A stretch of DNA of 64,000 bases, from contig NC_081412.1 in assembly GCF_030272615.1 (NCBI RefSeq), forward strand, positions 27,483,001 to 27,547,000, read 5' to 3'. Below are positions 9,489 to 21,756 of this stretch, in pieces (within the stretch, counting starts at the first letter, position 1; each line of letters begins with the position of its first letter). The notes beneath the pieces were generated by a model that did no database searches, was not told where the DNA came from, and worked only from the letters and a program-made list of their open reading frames with translations. The position numbers and the translations under genes were made by a program. This stretch comes from Cryptomeria japonica (taxonomy: Eukaryota; Streptophyta; Pinopsida; Cupressales; Cupressaceae).

Positions 9489-10610
9489 TTGGAGAAGCCT
9501 AACAACTTGAGGAAGATTCTGAAACTAGTACCAATGGAAAGTTTGAGACAACAGTTGGAAGGAGCTCTTGAAGATTTTGATGCAGAAAAATTGAAGAATA
9601 TCAAACTGGAAGATGAACTCAGAACTACTCAGGGATTCATCAAAGCACTTCAAGATAACCTAGTTATAGCAAAGAATAAGAGAAAAGAATTACATGTGCA
9701 ATTGCAAAATCAAGATGATGAAGAAAAATAAACTCTTAGAGATATTGTAGAAAAATTGAGACAAGAGAATAGTAACATGAAGAATGAGATGCAAGATTTA
9801 ACCATGAGACTATGCAAGGATATTGAAGATAGAAAGAGGAATGAGGAAGATTTGGCCAGAAGACTTAATGAAAGATCAGATGAATCTCAAAGGCTTAGTT
9901 ATGAAAATGATATACTTAAAATAGATTTGATTCACATGCAACATGAAAAAGAGGAACTTTTGAGACAAGTTAGCACTTTGGAAAGTGAGTTGGTCACTAC
10001 AAATGAATACAAAGACAAATTCAAGAAAAGTTCAGATAATCTTGATGATATGCTGAAAAGTCAGAAACCTGATGGAGAAATAGTTGGACTTGGATTTGAA
10101 CATGGAGAAAGTTCTGGGACTGCAAACAATCAAGATCACAACAAACTGGTAAGGCAACCTAATGCTTATAAATTTAATGGGAAATGTTTTAATTGCAACA
10201 AATTTGGTCATAGAGGAAATTAGTGCAGATTTAGGAATAATAAGAATACAAACTTACCCATCGGTCAATGTTCTAAATGCAATAAAAATGGTCATAACTC
10301 AGACAATTGTAGAATGAATGTGAAATGCTATGTTTGTGGTAGATTTGGATATTTATCTAATCAATGCAGAACTCAAATCGGTCAAGGTTATGGAAAGGTT
10401 ATTCAGAGAAACAATGTAACTTGTTATGCATGTAACAAGATTGGGCATATTGAAATTTTTTGTAGAAGCAAGACTATACTGAAATCAAGCAAGAATTTTC
10501 TAAACAATGGATTAAAAATAAAGATCAGAGAAGTGATGAATCTGTCACTGCACCGACAGAATAGGGTAATCCTACACCGACAGGAGATTCTTCATCCAAC
10601 TAAGGAATAA
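9489..10610 (+). pseudogene. E1 Gag-like protein with coiled coil and four zinc knuckles
   Basis: One frame runs through two stops (TAA 9729-9731 and TAG about 10221), both explained by C-to-T in a CAA or CAG codon. The first 200 residues are charged and heptad-like, suggesting a coiled coil. Then come four CX2CX4HX4C units: CFNCNKFGHRGN-stop-C, CSKCNKNGHNSDNC, CYVCGRFGYLSNQC (His to Tyr, again C-to-T) and CYACNKIGHIEIFC. Such knuckles bind element RNA in the virus-like particle. The usual copia Gag core is not obvious. The true start is unclear; the first in-frame ATG is near 9534. Confidence 0.75.
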
Positions 10611-10907
10611 TCCTTAGGGGTAAGGCAAGAAATTGAAAATCATGCATTTACCCTCGGTTGATGGTAAGAAGTTATATTTCTTCTTTACCGGTAGATATGT
10701 GGAGTTTTCACTTCATCGACGAAGCATTTATTGTGGTTGTAAGTTAATTTTTGGTTATAAAGGTTCGATAACTTCTCATTTCAATCCACCAAGCATCCAA
10801 GCATTTGAAGAGAGAGAAATTGAGCGAAGGCATTTCAAAGGTGAACTAGCAAAGGTCTTTCCAAGGCATTCAAGGATTTCATAGTTTAAAGGTATTTATC
10901 TTTCGCA

Positions 10908-13900
10908 ATGGCATCTTCATCTTCTGTTCCCGAATTCCTAGCAAACCCTACCATTGTGGAGAGCATAAAATGACCTAGACCCATTTTCAAGATCATTCCT
11001 AAGATAGCAAAACTGGATGACTCTATTGGTGCATTTTCTAGAATCCCGAAGGGAGTCGCGTTTGCTGAAGACCCTAGGGCATACATACATTGTTACATAG
11101 AAATTTTAGGGTCCGAAGATTTGATGAACATGTATATGAATGTAATCACTAACAAGAATGGGGTAGTGAAACCAGAACATAAGGTAGTTGAGGATTTAGG
11201 TTTCATAGATATCCTCCATATGCCAGAATTCTCAGATGAAGCCGTTTGCTATGTCCTTAGCAGGGTTCATGGTGAATTTATGTGGTTGGACTCAGTATTT
11301 AAGATTACCAAGGAAGCTATTAGGGTTGTTACTGGTTTACCATCCATCGACACTAGAACTGACAAGAAGAAGAAAATCCCTAACAAAGAGGTTATGATCT
11401 TAACCGTAGCTACATATGATAAGCGGTCACTTAGGGTCAATGATATAAAGGATACAAATGTTAAATTTTCTAGAATGGTGATTGGATATAAAGTTGGTCA
11501 TACAATAGGTTGAATTTTGTATCTAGTTCATGCATTCATAGTGCTCATGAGATGATTATAAATAATGCTAAAATTGACATATGTGAATGGTTAAAGGATG
11601 AATTGCTAGAGAATTTGGATAAAATCAAAGGTGATAAGAAAAGAACCTTCAAATTTGGCAGTCTGTTAGTATGCTTAATGCTTTACTTTTCAAAAGAGAT
11701 CCCCGGTATAAGACACAAGGATTTTGCCTATGATATTTTTGTTGGAAAATAGATAAAGGAGATAATTACCGGTATGGGATCTGATGGTGATGAGTTGGTA
11801 AAAGTATATTTCAAAAAATTTCAAGCTAGGATGAAACAAAGGGAAAGGATTCCCCAAAGCATTATAGATAAGTATGATAAACAGATATGCTTTGTAGTGA
11901 AAAGAGATGAAGTTTGGATGGAGGCAGTTAGACCTAGAACTGTCTGGATTACTGAAATGGGATATGAGGCAGATTCTCACATCTTAGACTCATATGCTAA
12001 AATACTCCTAGATGCTCCACCGGAACCAACAAAGGAAATATTTGGTAATGCTGAAACCATTGAAAGTGGTGTAGCTATGATGAAGGAGAGGAAGAAAAGA
12101 GATAAATTTATGAAAGATGCTTCCAAGATGGTAAAGGATGTTATAGAAGGATTGATGAATCTTAGTGGTATTCTTGCTAGTGTGAAAGAAAGTCAATCAG
12201 AATAGCAACCGGTAGCTCACATTTCCCCTATGGCTACTACATCTGATTCTGATGATGATAAGGCAATTGAATTCAAGAGAGTGGACAGGAAGAAAAGAAA
12301 ACCCTCACCGACACTTGATCCATCTCCCAAGAAGTCAAGGACATAGAGAAAGAAATAATAGGCTGTAAGAGAGCCCAGTGGTCAGAAGAAGAAAGTGACT
12401 CCAAAGAAGAAACCTGAACCTAAGGCACCGAATACTCTTACACCAGAAGAGTTGATCAATGAAATCACCCAAGATGGTAACCTTAGTAATGTAGATAAAT
12501 TTTAATTTTATCATTCTTTCAAGGATTCAGATAAAGAAACCATAGAAGAAAGTATTATTTTATATCTTGATATCTACAAGAAAGTTCTTATTGAAGTTAT
12601 AGATGTTTTGCCAAATGATTTATACTTAAGGTTAGAGGCTAAAAGAATGTATGTTATGGAGTTAGACAAGAAATTAAAGGTAGAAGCTCTACTTGTTGTG
12701 CATCTTGTTAATTCCAAGCAAGAAATTGATAATTTAATATCAGAAGCAAATAGAACAGTTTTTGTAAGTGGTCATCGACAAGTTAGCCTTATGGGAAGCA
12801 GAGTTAAGGAAATTGCAGATGAGACAACGGATAAGTGGGATATATTTTTTGTGGAAAGAGAGAAGAAAGAAGAAAAGGACAAATAGAAAATGGACATGTC
12901 ATTTACCAAGGTATATCAGAAAGACAAAGGTAAAGGAAAAATTGGTAGTGTACCTGATACCATGGTCAAGGATAACCTTCCTCCACTGGCATAGGACACC
13001 CCACCAATAACTGGAGAGGCACCGGCACAAACTGATAATCAACTGAAAGAGAAGATTGAGGAAATGACAAAAGATGACACTAATCTGAAGTCAAACATTC
13101 TTTTTACTATGAATGTGGACACTCGAGACTTTAACATTGTCATGGATAAAGAAAATACAGAGGTAAAGAGAGCTGAAGCTACAAATATTGAGGTCTCTGA
13201 GTCACCGGTAAACACTATTGACTCTCAGTAGAATATTGAAGAAACAACTGAAGTTAAGAAAATAGAAACCATCCCTAATGGTACTCATCTTAATACTGAA
13301 ATACCGACAAAGCACAGGCAGAAGCAATAGTAGAAAAGGGACAAGAATAGAGTATAGTTGAACCGACAGTCAGCAAGGCAAACAATAAGGTTGAAAAAAA
13401 AGTTGAAAAACAGAGTGAGCATAAGGAAGAAATAGTGAATAAAGAAGATGTCAATGATGGAAGCAAGATTACAGAAGTGGTTAAGGTTAATGTGCAAAAA
13501 TCCAGAGATGATAAGAAACCAACTACAGAACCTCACACTCCGCCTAGCACTTCCACCATGGATTACAGACCTACTAATGTGATAGATGTACTTCTAGATT
13601 CCATAAAGAAGATCACTGAATGCAATGCCTTAGCATTTAAGGCCATTGATGATACATTACCTATTTTGAAAATGATTGCACTAGATTGTAAGATAGATCA
13701 TATTTCTGGATCTTTAGGTAAATTGGACACATTGTCCAAATTCATTTCTTCAAATATTCTAACTGTAGATAAAATTAATGAAGAGATTGTTAAGGAAAGG
13801 GTGAATAAGGAGAAAGGTGAATTCTTTGATAAGACTATCAAGGACTATACTAAGCATATTGATTCCTTATTACCGGTACTTAATTCCACCATTTTGGAAT

Positions 13901-14352
13901 ATAAAGAATTGTATAAGGAAGCATGCAAGCCTCACCACCTAACAGAGGATATTGATGAGGAGATAAGGAAAACACAAAAAGAGATTGATGATATAGCAAA
14001 TAACATGATAGATTCTTCGGAACTTACTTCAGTTTTGGATCAAGAAATGACAGTTTTTGAAGAAAAAATTGAAAAATTAGAAAAAGAAAAAGCAAGGATA
14101 AGAATGAAGGTATGTGAGCTGAAAAATAAACTTGGTCCTAGATTGGACAACCTTCTAACACAGTGGATTGAGCTATCTAAAGCAACCATTCAAGGAGAAA
14201 GATCACCAAAGCAACAGATGCATTATCTAACCAGGATGATCCAACAGACTGAAACCATTATTTCTAAAAGCACTAAATTTATGCAAAGTCTTAATCTGAT
14301 TTTAGCAAATATCTTTCAGATTGTACATAACCGGTTACAAGCTTTGAGGTAG
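10908..14352 (+). pseudogene. E1 ORF2: long unknown protein, coiled-coil rich
   Basis: ATG at 10908 opens a frame (MASSSSVPEF) that stays readable to 14352 through several stops and about two frameshifts (near 11505 and near 13320). Intact it would exceed 1100 residues. The N-terminal third has a recurring plan: FMWLDSVFKITKEAIRVVTG then LP, which faintly recalls the step before the IDG motif in plant mobile domain proteins. The middle is Lys-rich with nuclear-signal-like runs (KKRKPS, KKKVTPKKKPEP). The last 300 residues (13435-14352) are highly charged helical heptads. I do not recognise the family and assign no function. Confidence 0.6.
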
Positions 14353-14401
14353 AATTTTGAATTCTTTGACTCTTTTTTTGACATTCTTTGTCATTGATGT
14401 C

Positions 14402-14556
14402 AAAGGGGGAGTAGTAGTGTGGGAGAAAAATGTACAAAAGAGATCATTTGATCAGGGGGAGCACTCTTACTCTTTGATCAGTTTTGGACTTCATTTTTGG
14501 ATATCAGTTTTTGGATTTTTCTCATGAGTGTTGCCATCAATGCTAAAGGGGGAGAT
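14402..14556 (+). other. Repeated polypurine tracts of E1
   Basis: Three GGGGGAG tracts occur (about 14402, 14453 and 14546). The last, AAAGGGGGAGAT, abuts the 3' LTR. Multiplied polypurine tracts after pol are a described trait of Sireviruses, which supports placing E1 near that group. Confidence 0.7.
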
Positions 14557-15075
14557 TGTTGGCATTATACACTCAGATGAGAATAGTTGATGTTGTCATT
14601 GATGGCAACCAACTGGTAATATGGTTCATAGGTTACACTGGCAACATACATCATCTACCAGCACCTGCAGGCACAACAAAGATTATTCACACCGACATCT
14701 AGTCTACTCTGACAAAAGATCTTACCAGCACTCTAAGCCAACATGGAAATTATATTGTTTTGTATTGCAAAATTATATTGTATAGCCGGCATGATGTATT
14801 GTAAAGACTCATATATGTATGAGATCTTGTACGTCATTTTGTAAGTAAGAAAAATGTGTATAAGTAATGAATGTAAGTGGTATATGAGAGCGAATAACTC
14901 TATATGCATTATGATGTAACTATTTTATGAGCGAATAAAAGCAGAGCAGAGCGAAGCAAGGTTTATGGCAGAGGTATCTGACATAGCTTAAACCGGTACT
15001 GAATCAAGCATTGTAGATGCTATTTTGAGTAGTATATTGTCATTGGATTTAATAATCCAATTTTGTAGTTAGTGG
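14557..15075 (+). repeat. 3' LTR of E1, first segment
   Basis: It starts TGTTGGCATT and follows the 5' LTR base by base to AGTGG at 15071-15075, where E2 interrupts it. It resumes after 21405. Confidence 0.9.
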
Positions 15076-15527
15076 TGTGAGATTTTGCCAAGATCAAGGG
15101 CACAATGAAAAGAATAAAAAAGAGACAATAGAATGAAAAGAACAAACTGTATTCTCATCAATATGCAAATGATCAACTGGATTCTTACAAATACAATGAA
15201 TATAGGCCTGCTTATATAGGCAAGACCATATGGATGTACGAGCACACAATCATGACATGTGGCTCAATGAGAAACAAGGGTAGGTAAGAAATACTAGGGG
15301 TAGGTAGGAGAAATTGTATAATATTCCACAAGAGGTGGAGGACCTACCAAATGTGGAGTGTAACAGCAAGATAAGACCACAAAAGGTGGAATTTCTCCTA
15401 CAAGCTCTATCCCTATGTGCACACTTCCCTAAGTGTCTCAAATCCAAACTACGAAGAGATACATTATCCTAAGTTAACTTAAGTAAAGTGTAATAATATC
15501 CATAATGAATATTTATTTACACCAACA
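15076..15527 (-). repeat. E2 LTR (3' LTR in element orientation)
   Basis: This is the 452-base terminal repeat, near-identical to 20949-21400. It is preceded on the element strand by a run of seven G. Confidence 0.93.
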
Positions 15528-15538
15528 CCCCCCCTTAA
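15528..15538 (-). other. Polypurine tract of E2
   Basis: On the minus strand CTTAAGGGGGGG stands directly before the LTR start TGTTGGTG. The position and composition are those of a plus-strand primer. Confidence 0.8.
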
Positions 15539-15829
15539 GTGCAACTTAGGGGAATGAAGACTCAAGTCAACAATGCAAGATGGGTCCTGGCTGCTAGGCC
15601 ATGATAGGTACCCATGTACAATATGCAAATGCAAGCAAAACTATGCAATGCAATCTCTCACAAACAGAGAAAGGGAGAAAACCCAGTGGGAAAAAAATCC
15701 CCCCCAAAAGAGAGATGAATGTACAAAAGACTCTTAAATAAGAAGGACAAAACCTCAAAGAGGAAAAAGTCCCCCCCATAAGAGAGGAAGGAGAAGTCAG
15801 CTGACCCCCCCTAATGACACATCTCGCAC

Positions 15830-18800
15830 CCCCAAGAGAGCTCGCAACTGCTGCAACTTAATCTCGGTGAAAGGTTTGGTGAATAAGTCATCAACCTGCT
15901 CTGTTGTAGGATAATACTACAAATCAATGGCCTGCTCCTGAATAAGCTCTCGGATATAGTGCATATGAATCTCGATGTGTTTGGTCCGCTGGTGCTGGAC
16001 CAGGTTCTTCAAGATTGCAATAGCACTCTGATTGTCACAATGTAGAACTGTCAGTTGTGGAGTGGTGAACCCAAAATCTGTGAGAATCTGCTAGAGCCAA
16101 ATGGTCTCAGTCACTGCGTTAACAGCGCCTTGATACTTAGCCTTAGTCGAAGAGAGAGCAATAACATGTTGCTTCTTGCTCTACCAACAAATGGGGCTTG
16201 AACCAAAGTGAAAACTGTAACCAAAAGTAGACTTATGATCATCAAGATCGCCAACCCAATCAGAGTCTATGTAACCAACCAAGCAAAGTCTTGTGCCTGC
16301 TGCATAGTGAATCCCACAGTGATGTGTACCCTGGATGTAATGAAGGATGCGTTTGGCGGCTTTCCAATGAAGCTCATGTGGTTCCTGCATGAAGTGAGAA
16401 ACCATGCCAACTGCAAATGAAATATCAAGGCGTGTATGAGTCAAGAAGATGAGACTACCCACAAGATGACGATACAAAGTGGCATCAACTAGTGGAGAAG
16501 AACATTGAGCCTCAAGCTTGACTCCTGAAAGAAAGGGAGTCAGTGCAGGCTTACAATCAGCCATATGAAAGCGTGCAAGTAGATCAAGAGCATACTTGGG
16601 CTGCGATAGTGTAATCCCAGAAGGTGACTGTGAAATCTCTATTCTGAGAAAGTAGTGCAAAAGACCCAAGTCAGTCATAGCAAATATGTCATGCAAAGCA
16701 GATTTGACCCTGCTAATGATGGATGTGGTACTCCCTGTAATGATCAAATCATCAACATAGAGCACAAGTATCAAGTGAGAGTCATCATGTTGTAAAATGT
16801 AGACATTTGGATCATAATGACACCTGGTGAACACTGCTGAGAGAAGAAAGGAATCCATCTTGGCGTACCAAGCCCTGGGGGCCTACTTAAGGCCATAAAG
16901 AGATTTCCTTAGTCTGCAAACCAAGGAAGTATCTTGAATGAAACCCTGTGGCTACTCCATATAAATCTCCTCATCAAGATCACCATGAAGAAAAGCACTC
17001 TTCACATCCATCTAATGTACAACCCAACCATGAGCTGCAGCAATAGCAAGTGTCAAGTGAATGGAGTTCATCTTGGCTACGGATGCAAAGGTCTCAGTAT
17101 AGTCAACACCTGCAACATGAGAGAAACCATTCGCAACAAGCCGAGCCTTGTACTTATCCACACTACCATCTGTTGCAAGCTTGGTCAGATAGATCCACTT
17201 ACATCAAACCATCTTTCTCCCCTTAGAGAAATGGACTAAATCCCATGTGTTGTTCCTCATCAAGGAACTATACTCTTCCTCCATAGCTTGGTCCCACTCA
17301 GGAACCCCTGATGCTTCCTGAAATGTATGTGGATCGGAAGTGGTAGCAATGAATGCATGTGGAAGATCCTGATGCTGTGATCGAGTTCTCCGTGTATCTA
17401 AAGGATCCCCAACAAGAGAACCCACAAACTCAAGTGTCTATCGAGCCCAACGAGGTCGAGGTGGAGGTGGAGAACGAGGCTCCTCAACTACAAGTGGACC
17501 CTGCGGAGGTGTAACCCTGCGAGTCAGAGTTGAAGGAGTCTTGTCATCTGAATCACTAGCATCACTATCCACAATGGAGGAAGGTGGAGGAGGTAGAGAG
17601 GCTAAGCTAGGTGAGCTTTCCTCAAAGTGAACACTCCTCTCAATGAACACCTCATGTGTCTCAGGATCCATCAATCTATATGCCTTAACACCCTCAGGAT
17701 ATCCAACAAATATGCAAGGCCGACTCTGAGGTTCCAATGCCTTGCGTTTCTGCGGAGGTATGCGAGCCCATGTTGAACACCCAAAGACTCTGAAATGTCT
17801 CACAATCAGTTTCCTACTAGCCCAAGCCTCAAAAGGAGTAACACCTTGCAAAGCTTTGTGAGGAACCCAATTCTGGATGTGTGTGGCACAACTGATAGCC
17901 TCTACCCAAAAGGCGGGATCAAGAGATCGTGCATGAATCATACAACTAGCCATTTCTTTGAGAGTTCTATTCTTGCGTTCTGCAACTCCATTCTGCTGTG
18001 GAGTGTATGCAATAGAATGTTGAAGATCAATCCCCTCAAATGTACAAAAATCCTCAAGTCTCTTGTTCACATATTCCCTTCCATTATTTGTACGAAGAAT
18101 CTTGACCACTTTCCCGGATTGCTTTTCCACACGAGTCTTGAAGTCCTGAAATATGTCAAATACGTCACTCTTATGAATGAGAAAGTAGACCCAAGTAAAG
18201 TGGGAGTAGTCATCAATGAAGGTGAGGACATAGCGGGCCTTACTAAATGAAGGTATTGGAAATGGACCTGCTACATCATTGTGAACAAGTTGAAGAACTT
18301 CCAAAGCTCTCCAAGCTTTTCCCTTATCAAACTTATCCTCGAGATGCTTGCCCAAGGAATAACCTGAACATACACCTTCTGAAAAACCGATTCAAGGTAG
18401 ACCTATGACCATGTCTTTAGTGCTGAGCTGTTGAAGATAGCGGTAGTTGAGGTGACCAAACTGCTCATGCCATAGCTTACTTTCAAATTTTGAATGAGTA
18501 AGCAAGGCCCTAGAAGGAGAACTTGGCACAAAGTGGGAGAATGAATAAAGCCTTGAGTTGTCATTGACTTGTCCCACTACTACCAGGGCATCCTCATCAA
18601 GTTCCTTTACCACAACTAAATCTGGTGTAAACTCAACCTTTTTCCCATTCCCATAGTGAGTGATTTGGTAGATAGAGAGAAGGTTGGTAGACAAGTTAGG
18701 AACATAGAGAACATTCTCAAATGTTCCATCATCCATGTCAACTGAACCTTTCCCTTCAACATCTACTTGTGTATCATCACCTATGTAAATGTGAGGTATC

Positions 18801-19867
18801 TTAGATGACTCCAATGAAGAAAATTGCTCCTTTGTAGAACCCATGTGATATGAGGCACCCGAGTCAAGTATCCATTGCTGTGAAGAACTTGTTGTAGCCA
18901 CAAATGCTTGCCCTTTTCCCTTGGAATGTGAGGAAGAGGAAGGAGATGAATCCTTCTTTGTGTAGCCAGATGGCAAGTTGATGTTGTTTTTCTTAAGAAG
19001 ATTAGTTAACTCATCAACTTGCTTTGTGTGGCATCGATGCTCATCATGACCATACTTCTTGCAATATGCACAAGTTGGTTTATCCTTCTTAGGTGGTGTC
19101 CCCTTCTTGGAAGAGGATGAAAAATCGCCTTGTGATGGAGAGGATGATTATCCTTTTTCCTGTTGTGGCTTTGACTTAGATTGCTTCTTCTTCTTGTTGG
19201 AATCTTTGCCTTGACTTCCTTGATTCCCTTGATTAGCCACCAAAGCCTGGGACTTCGAAGACTTGAGAAGCCCCATGTTCAACAACTTAGATTGTTCCAA
19301 TATCAACATTTATGTGAAAGCATCAAATGAAGGCATAACATAGGAACTCCCCACTATCAAATGATGAGTTTGGAAGCTAGACACAAATGCCGCATATTCT
19401 GGTGCAAGCTTGTCCAACAAGTTGAATATCAACTAAGCATCCTTTTTGTCAATTCCACAATCCTTAAGCTTTGCTCTTAGCTCATTTGCTTTGGTGACAT
19501 AATCTTGGATTGTATCAAAACTCTTGGGATCCAAGTTGGTGAGCTCGTTGTCAATCTTATAACCTTTGATTTCATCAACTTGACCAAACAATTTCTAAAA
19601 CATATCCCAGTCATCTTTGATTGTAGTACACTTCTCAATATGAAAGATGAGGTCATCTGATACATACTTGCACAAAGTTCCAACAACCATGCAATTCTTA
19701 GTGAGCCATTCTAACTGAGCATTAGGATCAGCCTTAGGATCAGGTGGTGCTGCTATTGTTCCATCTATGTAATGCGTAAGACCTTTTTCCATTAATTTGC
19801 TCCATACTTTAATTTTCCATGATGCATAATTATGTGGAGTTAAAGGTGGAAATTTATGAGGACTCAT
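15830..19867 (-). pseudogene. E2 gag-pol polyprotein remnant
   Basis: Read from 19867 down. Gag starts MSPHKFPPLTPHNYASW (UBN2/DUF4219-type). A zinc knuckle CAYCKKYGHDEHRC lies near 19070-19024. The protease has WILDSGASYHMGS (intact D-S-G, about 18875). A pre-integrase region follows (ESKLWHEQFGHL). The integrase core has D in HNDVAGPF, D in RTNNGREY (Asp to Asn) and E in AERKNR. The RT has YVDDLI (about 16765), and RNase H ends LFTKPF near 15880. Stops at about 18384 (TGA), 17438 (TAG) and two TAGs near 16180 and 16090 are all explained by C-to-T. The element cannot make its enzymes but is otherwise collinear with a full copia. Confidence 0.88.
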
Positions 19868-20935
19868 TGCAACAAAAATGAAAGAGCACAAGGAAAGAGA
19901 GGAACAATCACACAAGACACCCCCCCAAATTCACTCAATCAAAGAACCCCCCCCCCCCAAAGAAGTGATGATTTGACACTTTATACTTAGTGCGTGTATA
20001 ATGGGCCACTTGCAAAAAATGACAAAGTGGACTTTTGATTTCAATTTTACAATTGCCTCAATAAGGCCAAAAGAAACTCAAACTAATAGTGCAAGAGATC
20101 TAAACTAAGATCCAAGCAATTTACAAGTACCAAATAGGCCAAATAAGACCAATATCTGAAAGTACAATTTCCACTTAAAATCTTTGAAATCTGATCATAG
20201 ATTATGAAAGTAGATGAAAAAAATGCACTTTCAAAAAAATAGCACCTGAAAAGGAGGTTGTATGAGCTCAAACAAGGCCTTTGAAGTTGCAGAATTGAGG
20301 ATTTAACAGGTACAACTGAGAGAATCTGAAAATTCCAAAAAACTTGTGCACCAAAACCAGAAAATAACCACACCACTACGAAGAGCACAAAAAATTAGCC
20401 CAAATAAAAAAAAAAATGCACCCAAAAAGGAGCAAAATTGAGCAAGTTATGGGCCTCCAAAGTTGACCCAAAAATTCAAACTGCTCAATGGAGAGGGGTC
20501 TAAAAATTTCTAAAGAAAATGCTGACTGGGCGCTGCTGACTGGGCACTGACTGTGCACTGCTGACTGGGTGCTGACTGTGCACTGCTGATTGGGCAGAAG
20601 GTACGGATCCCAAAAACAATTTTCAATTTTTTTTTTTTTCAAAAAAAAATCTTTTCAAATTGGAAAATAATTTTCAGAATTTTTATTTTTTTTGAAAAAA
20701 AATCCGAAAATTCCGTACTATATCGCCCAAATTGGGCAGAAAATTTCCTCCACACCCAAAAATCAATTTTTCGCCAAAATAGGTCAAATTTATACTCAAT
20801 TTTTATGGAAACGGCCTCCCGGACGCAATGGTGAGGTCGGAAATGCTCTAAGATGCCTCCAAAAAAATAGTCCCTCAGATCCGAAAATAGAAGCCTTCCA
20901 CGGTGTCTCCAAAAACCAATCAATGAAGCCCCAAT
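19868..20935 (-). other. E2 leader between primer site and gag
   Basis: This is about 1 kb of untranslated leader on the minus strand. It contains poly-A/T runs (20400-20410, 20628-20650) and a small repeat of CTGCTGACTGGGC-like units at 20519-20596. No gene was seen in it. Confidence 0.6.
20519..20596 (-). repeat. Short tandem repeat in E2 leader
   Basis: Units built from GCTGACTGGGC and GCACTGCTGACTG recur about five times in 78 bases. They are slightly diverged and read the same way. Confidence 0.75.
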
Positions 20936-20948
20936 GGCTCTGATACCA
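20936..20948 (-). other. Primer binding site of E2 (initiator tRNA-Met)
   Basis: On the minus strand TGGTATCAGAGCC directly follows the LTR end, the standard copia primer site. Confidence 0.9.
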
Positions 20949-21400
20949 TGTGAGATTTTGCCAAAATCAAGGGCACAATGAAAAGCATAAAAAAGAGACA
21001 ATAGAATGACAAGAACAAACTGTATTCTCATCAATATGCAAATGATCAACTGGATTCTTACCAATACAATGAATATAGGCCTACTTATATAGGCAAGACC
21101 ATATGGATGGACAAGCACATAATCATGACATGTGGCTCAATGAGAAACAAGGGTAGGTAAGAAATACTAGGGGTAGGTAGGAGAAACTATATAATATTCC
21201 ACAAGAGGTGGAGGACCCACCGAATGTGGAGTGTAACAGCAATTTAAGACCACAAAAGGTGGAATTTCTCCTATAAGCTCTATCCCTATGTGCACACTTC
21301 CCTAAGTGTCTCAAATCCAAACTACGAAGAGATGCATTATCCTAAGTTAACTTAAGTAAAGTGTAATAATATCCATAATGAATATTTATTTACACCAACA
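20949..21400 (-). repeat. E2 LTR (5' LTR in element orientation)
   Basis: This 452-base repeat is adjacent to the primer site. It carries a TATA-like TTATATAGG on the plus strand and its complement near 21090, a possible promoter. Confidence 0.93.
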
Positions 21401-21405
21401 AGTGG

Positions 21406-21756
21406 GACTCCTATTTTGTATTGAGCAGTGAGCTCTAGGTTGTTGGCCTTCCTGCATGTGTAGGCCCCTATTGTATAAGTAATATTTATTCATATTGGCC
21501 AATGAGTAAATATTGTGGGTCACAATTCCCACCAAGGTTTTTCCCCTATCGGGTTTCCTCGCCAAAAATATCTATGTTATGGTGTGCATTGATGGTTATA
21601 CTGTTATTTCTCCTTATTGCATTATTGTTTGTTTACCGGTATATTAATCCGGGTTATAAAGTTGCAAACCAATTTAAATCTTTCAATAACCAGTTAGACA
21701 CTGATTCACACCCCCCCCCCCTTCTCGTGTCTTTGGGACTGATCAAGTATCTAACA
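21406..21756 (+). repeat. 3' LTR of E1, second segment
   Basis: The sequence continues the 5' LTR of E1 from ACTCCTATTTTG to TATCTAACA, after the E2 target duplication at 21401-21405. It includes a run of 11 C at 21711-21721. Confidence 0.9.

Larger units (their letters stand above)
15076..21400 (-). mobile_element. Ty1/copia element E2, full length but decayed
   Basis: E2 is 6325 bases with two 452-base LTRs (15076-15527 and 20949-21400) starting TGTGAG and ending CCAACA. A perfect target duplication AGTGG is at 15071-15075 and 21401-21405. Read on the minus strand, the primer site is at 20936-20948, then leader, gag, protease, integrase, RT, RNase H and a polypurine tract at 15528-15538. 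By eye I count about 16 differences between the LTRs (roughly 3.5 percent), so the insertion is old. Confidence 0.93.
8605..21756 (+). mobile_element. Non-autonomous LTR element E1 (gag plus unknown ORF, no pol)
   Basis: The LTRs are 8605-9462 and 14557-21756, the latter split by E2. An initiator-tRNA-Met primer site directly follows the 5' LTR and AAAGGGGGAGAT precedes the 3' LTR. The 5.1-kb interior holds a coiled-coil zinc-knuckle Gag-like frame and a long second frame, but no protease, integrase, RT or RNase H. This fits the TR-GAG or LARD type, which depends on a partner's enzymes. The neighbouring Sirevirus-like E0 has the same PBS type and repeated polypurine tracts and is a candidate helper family. 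Confidence 0.82.
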
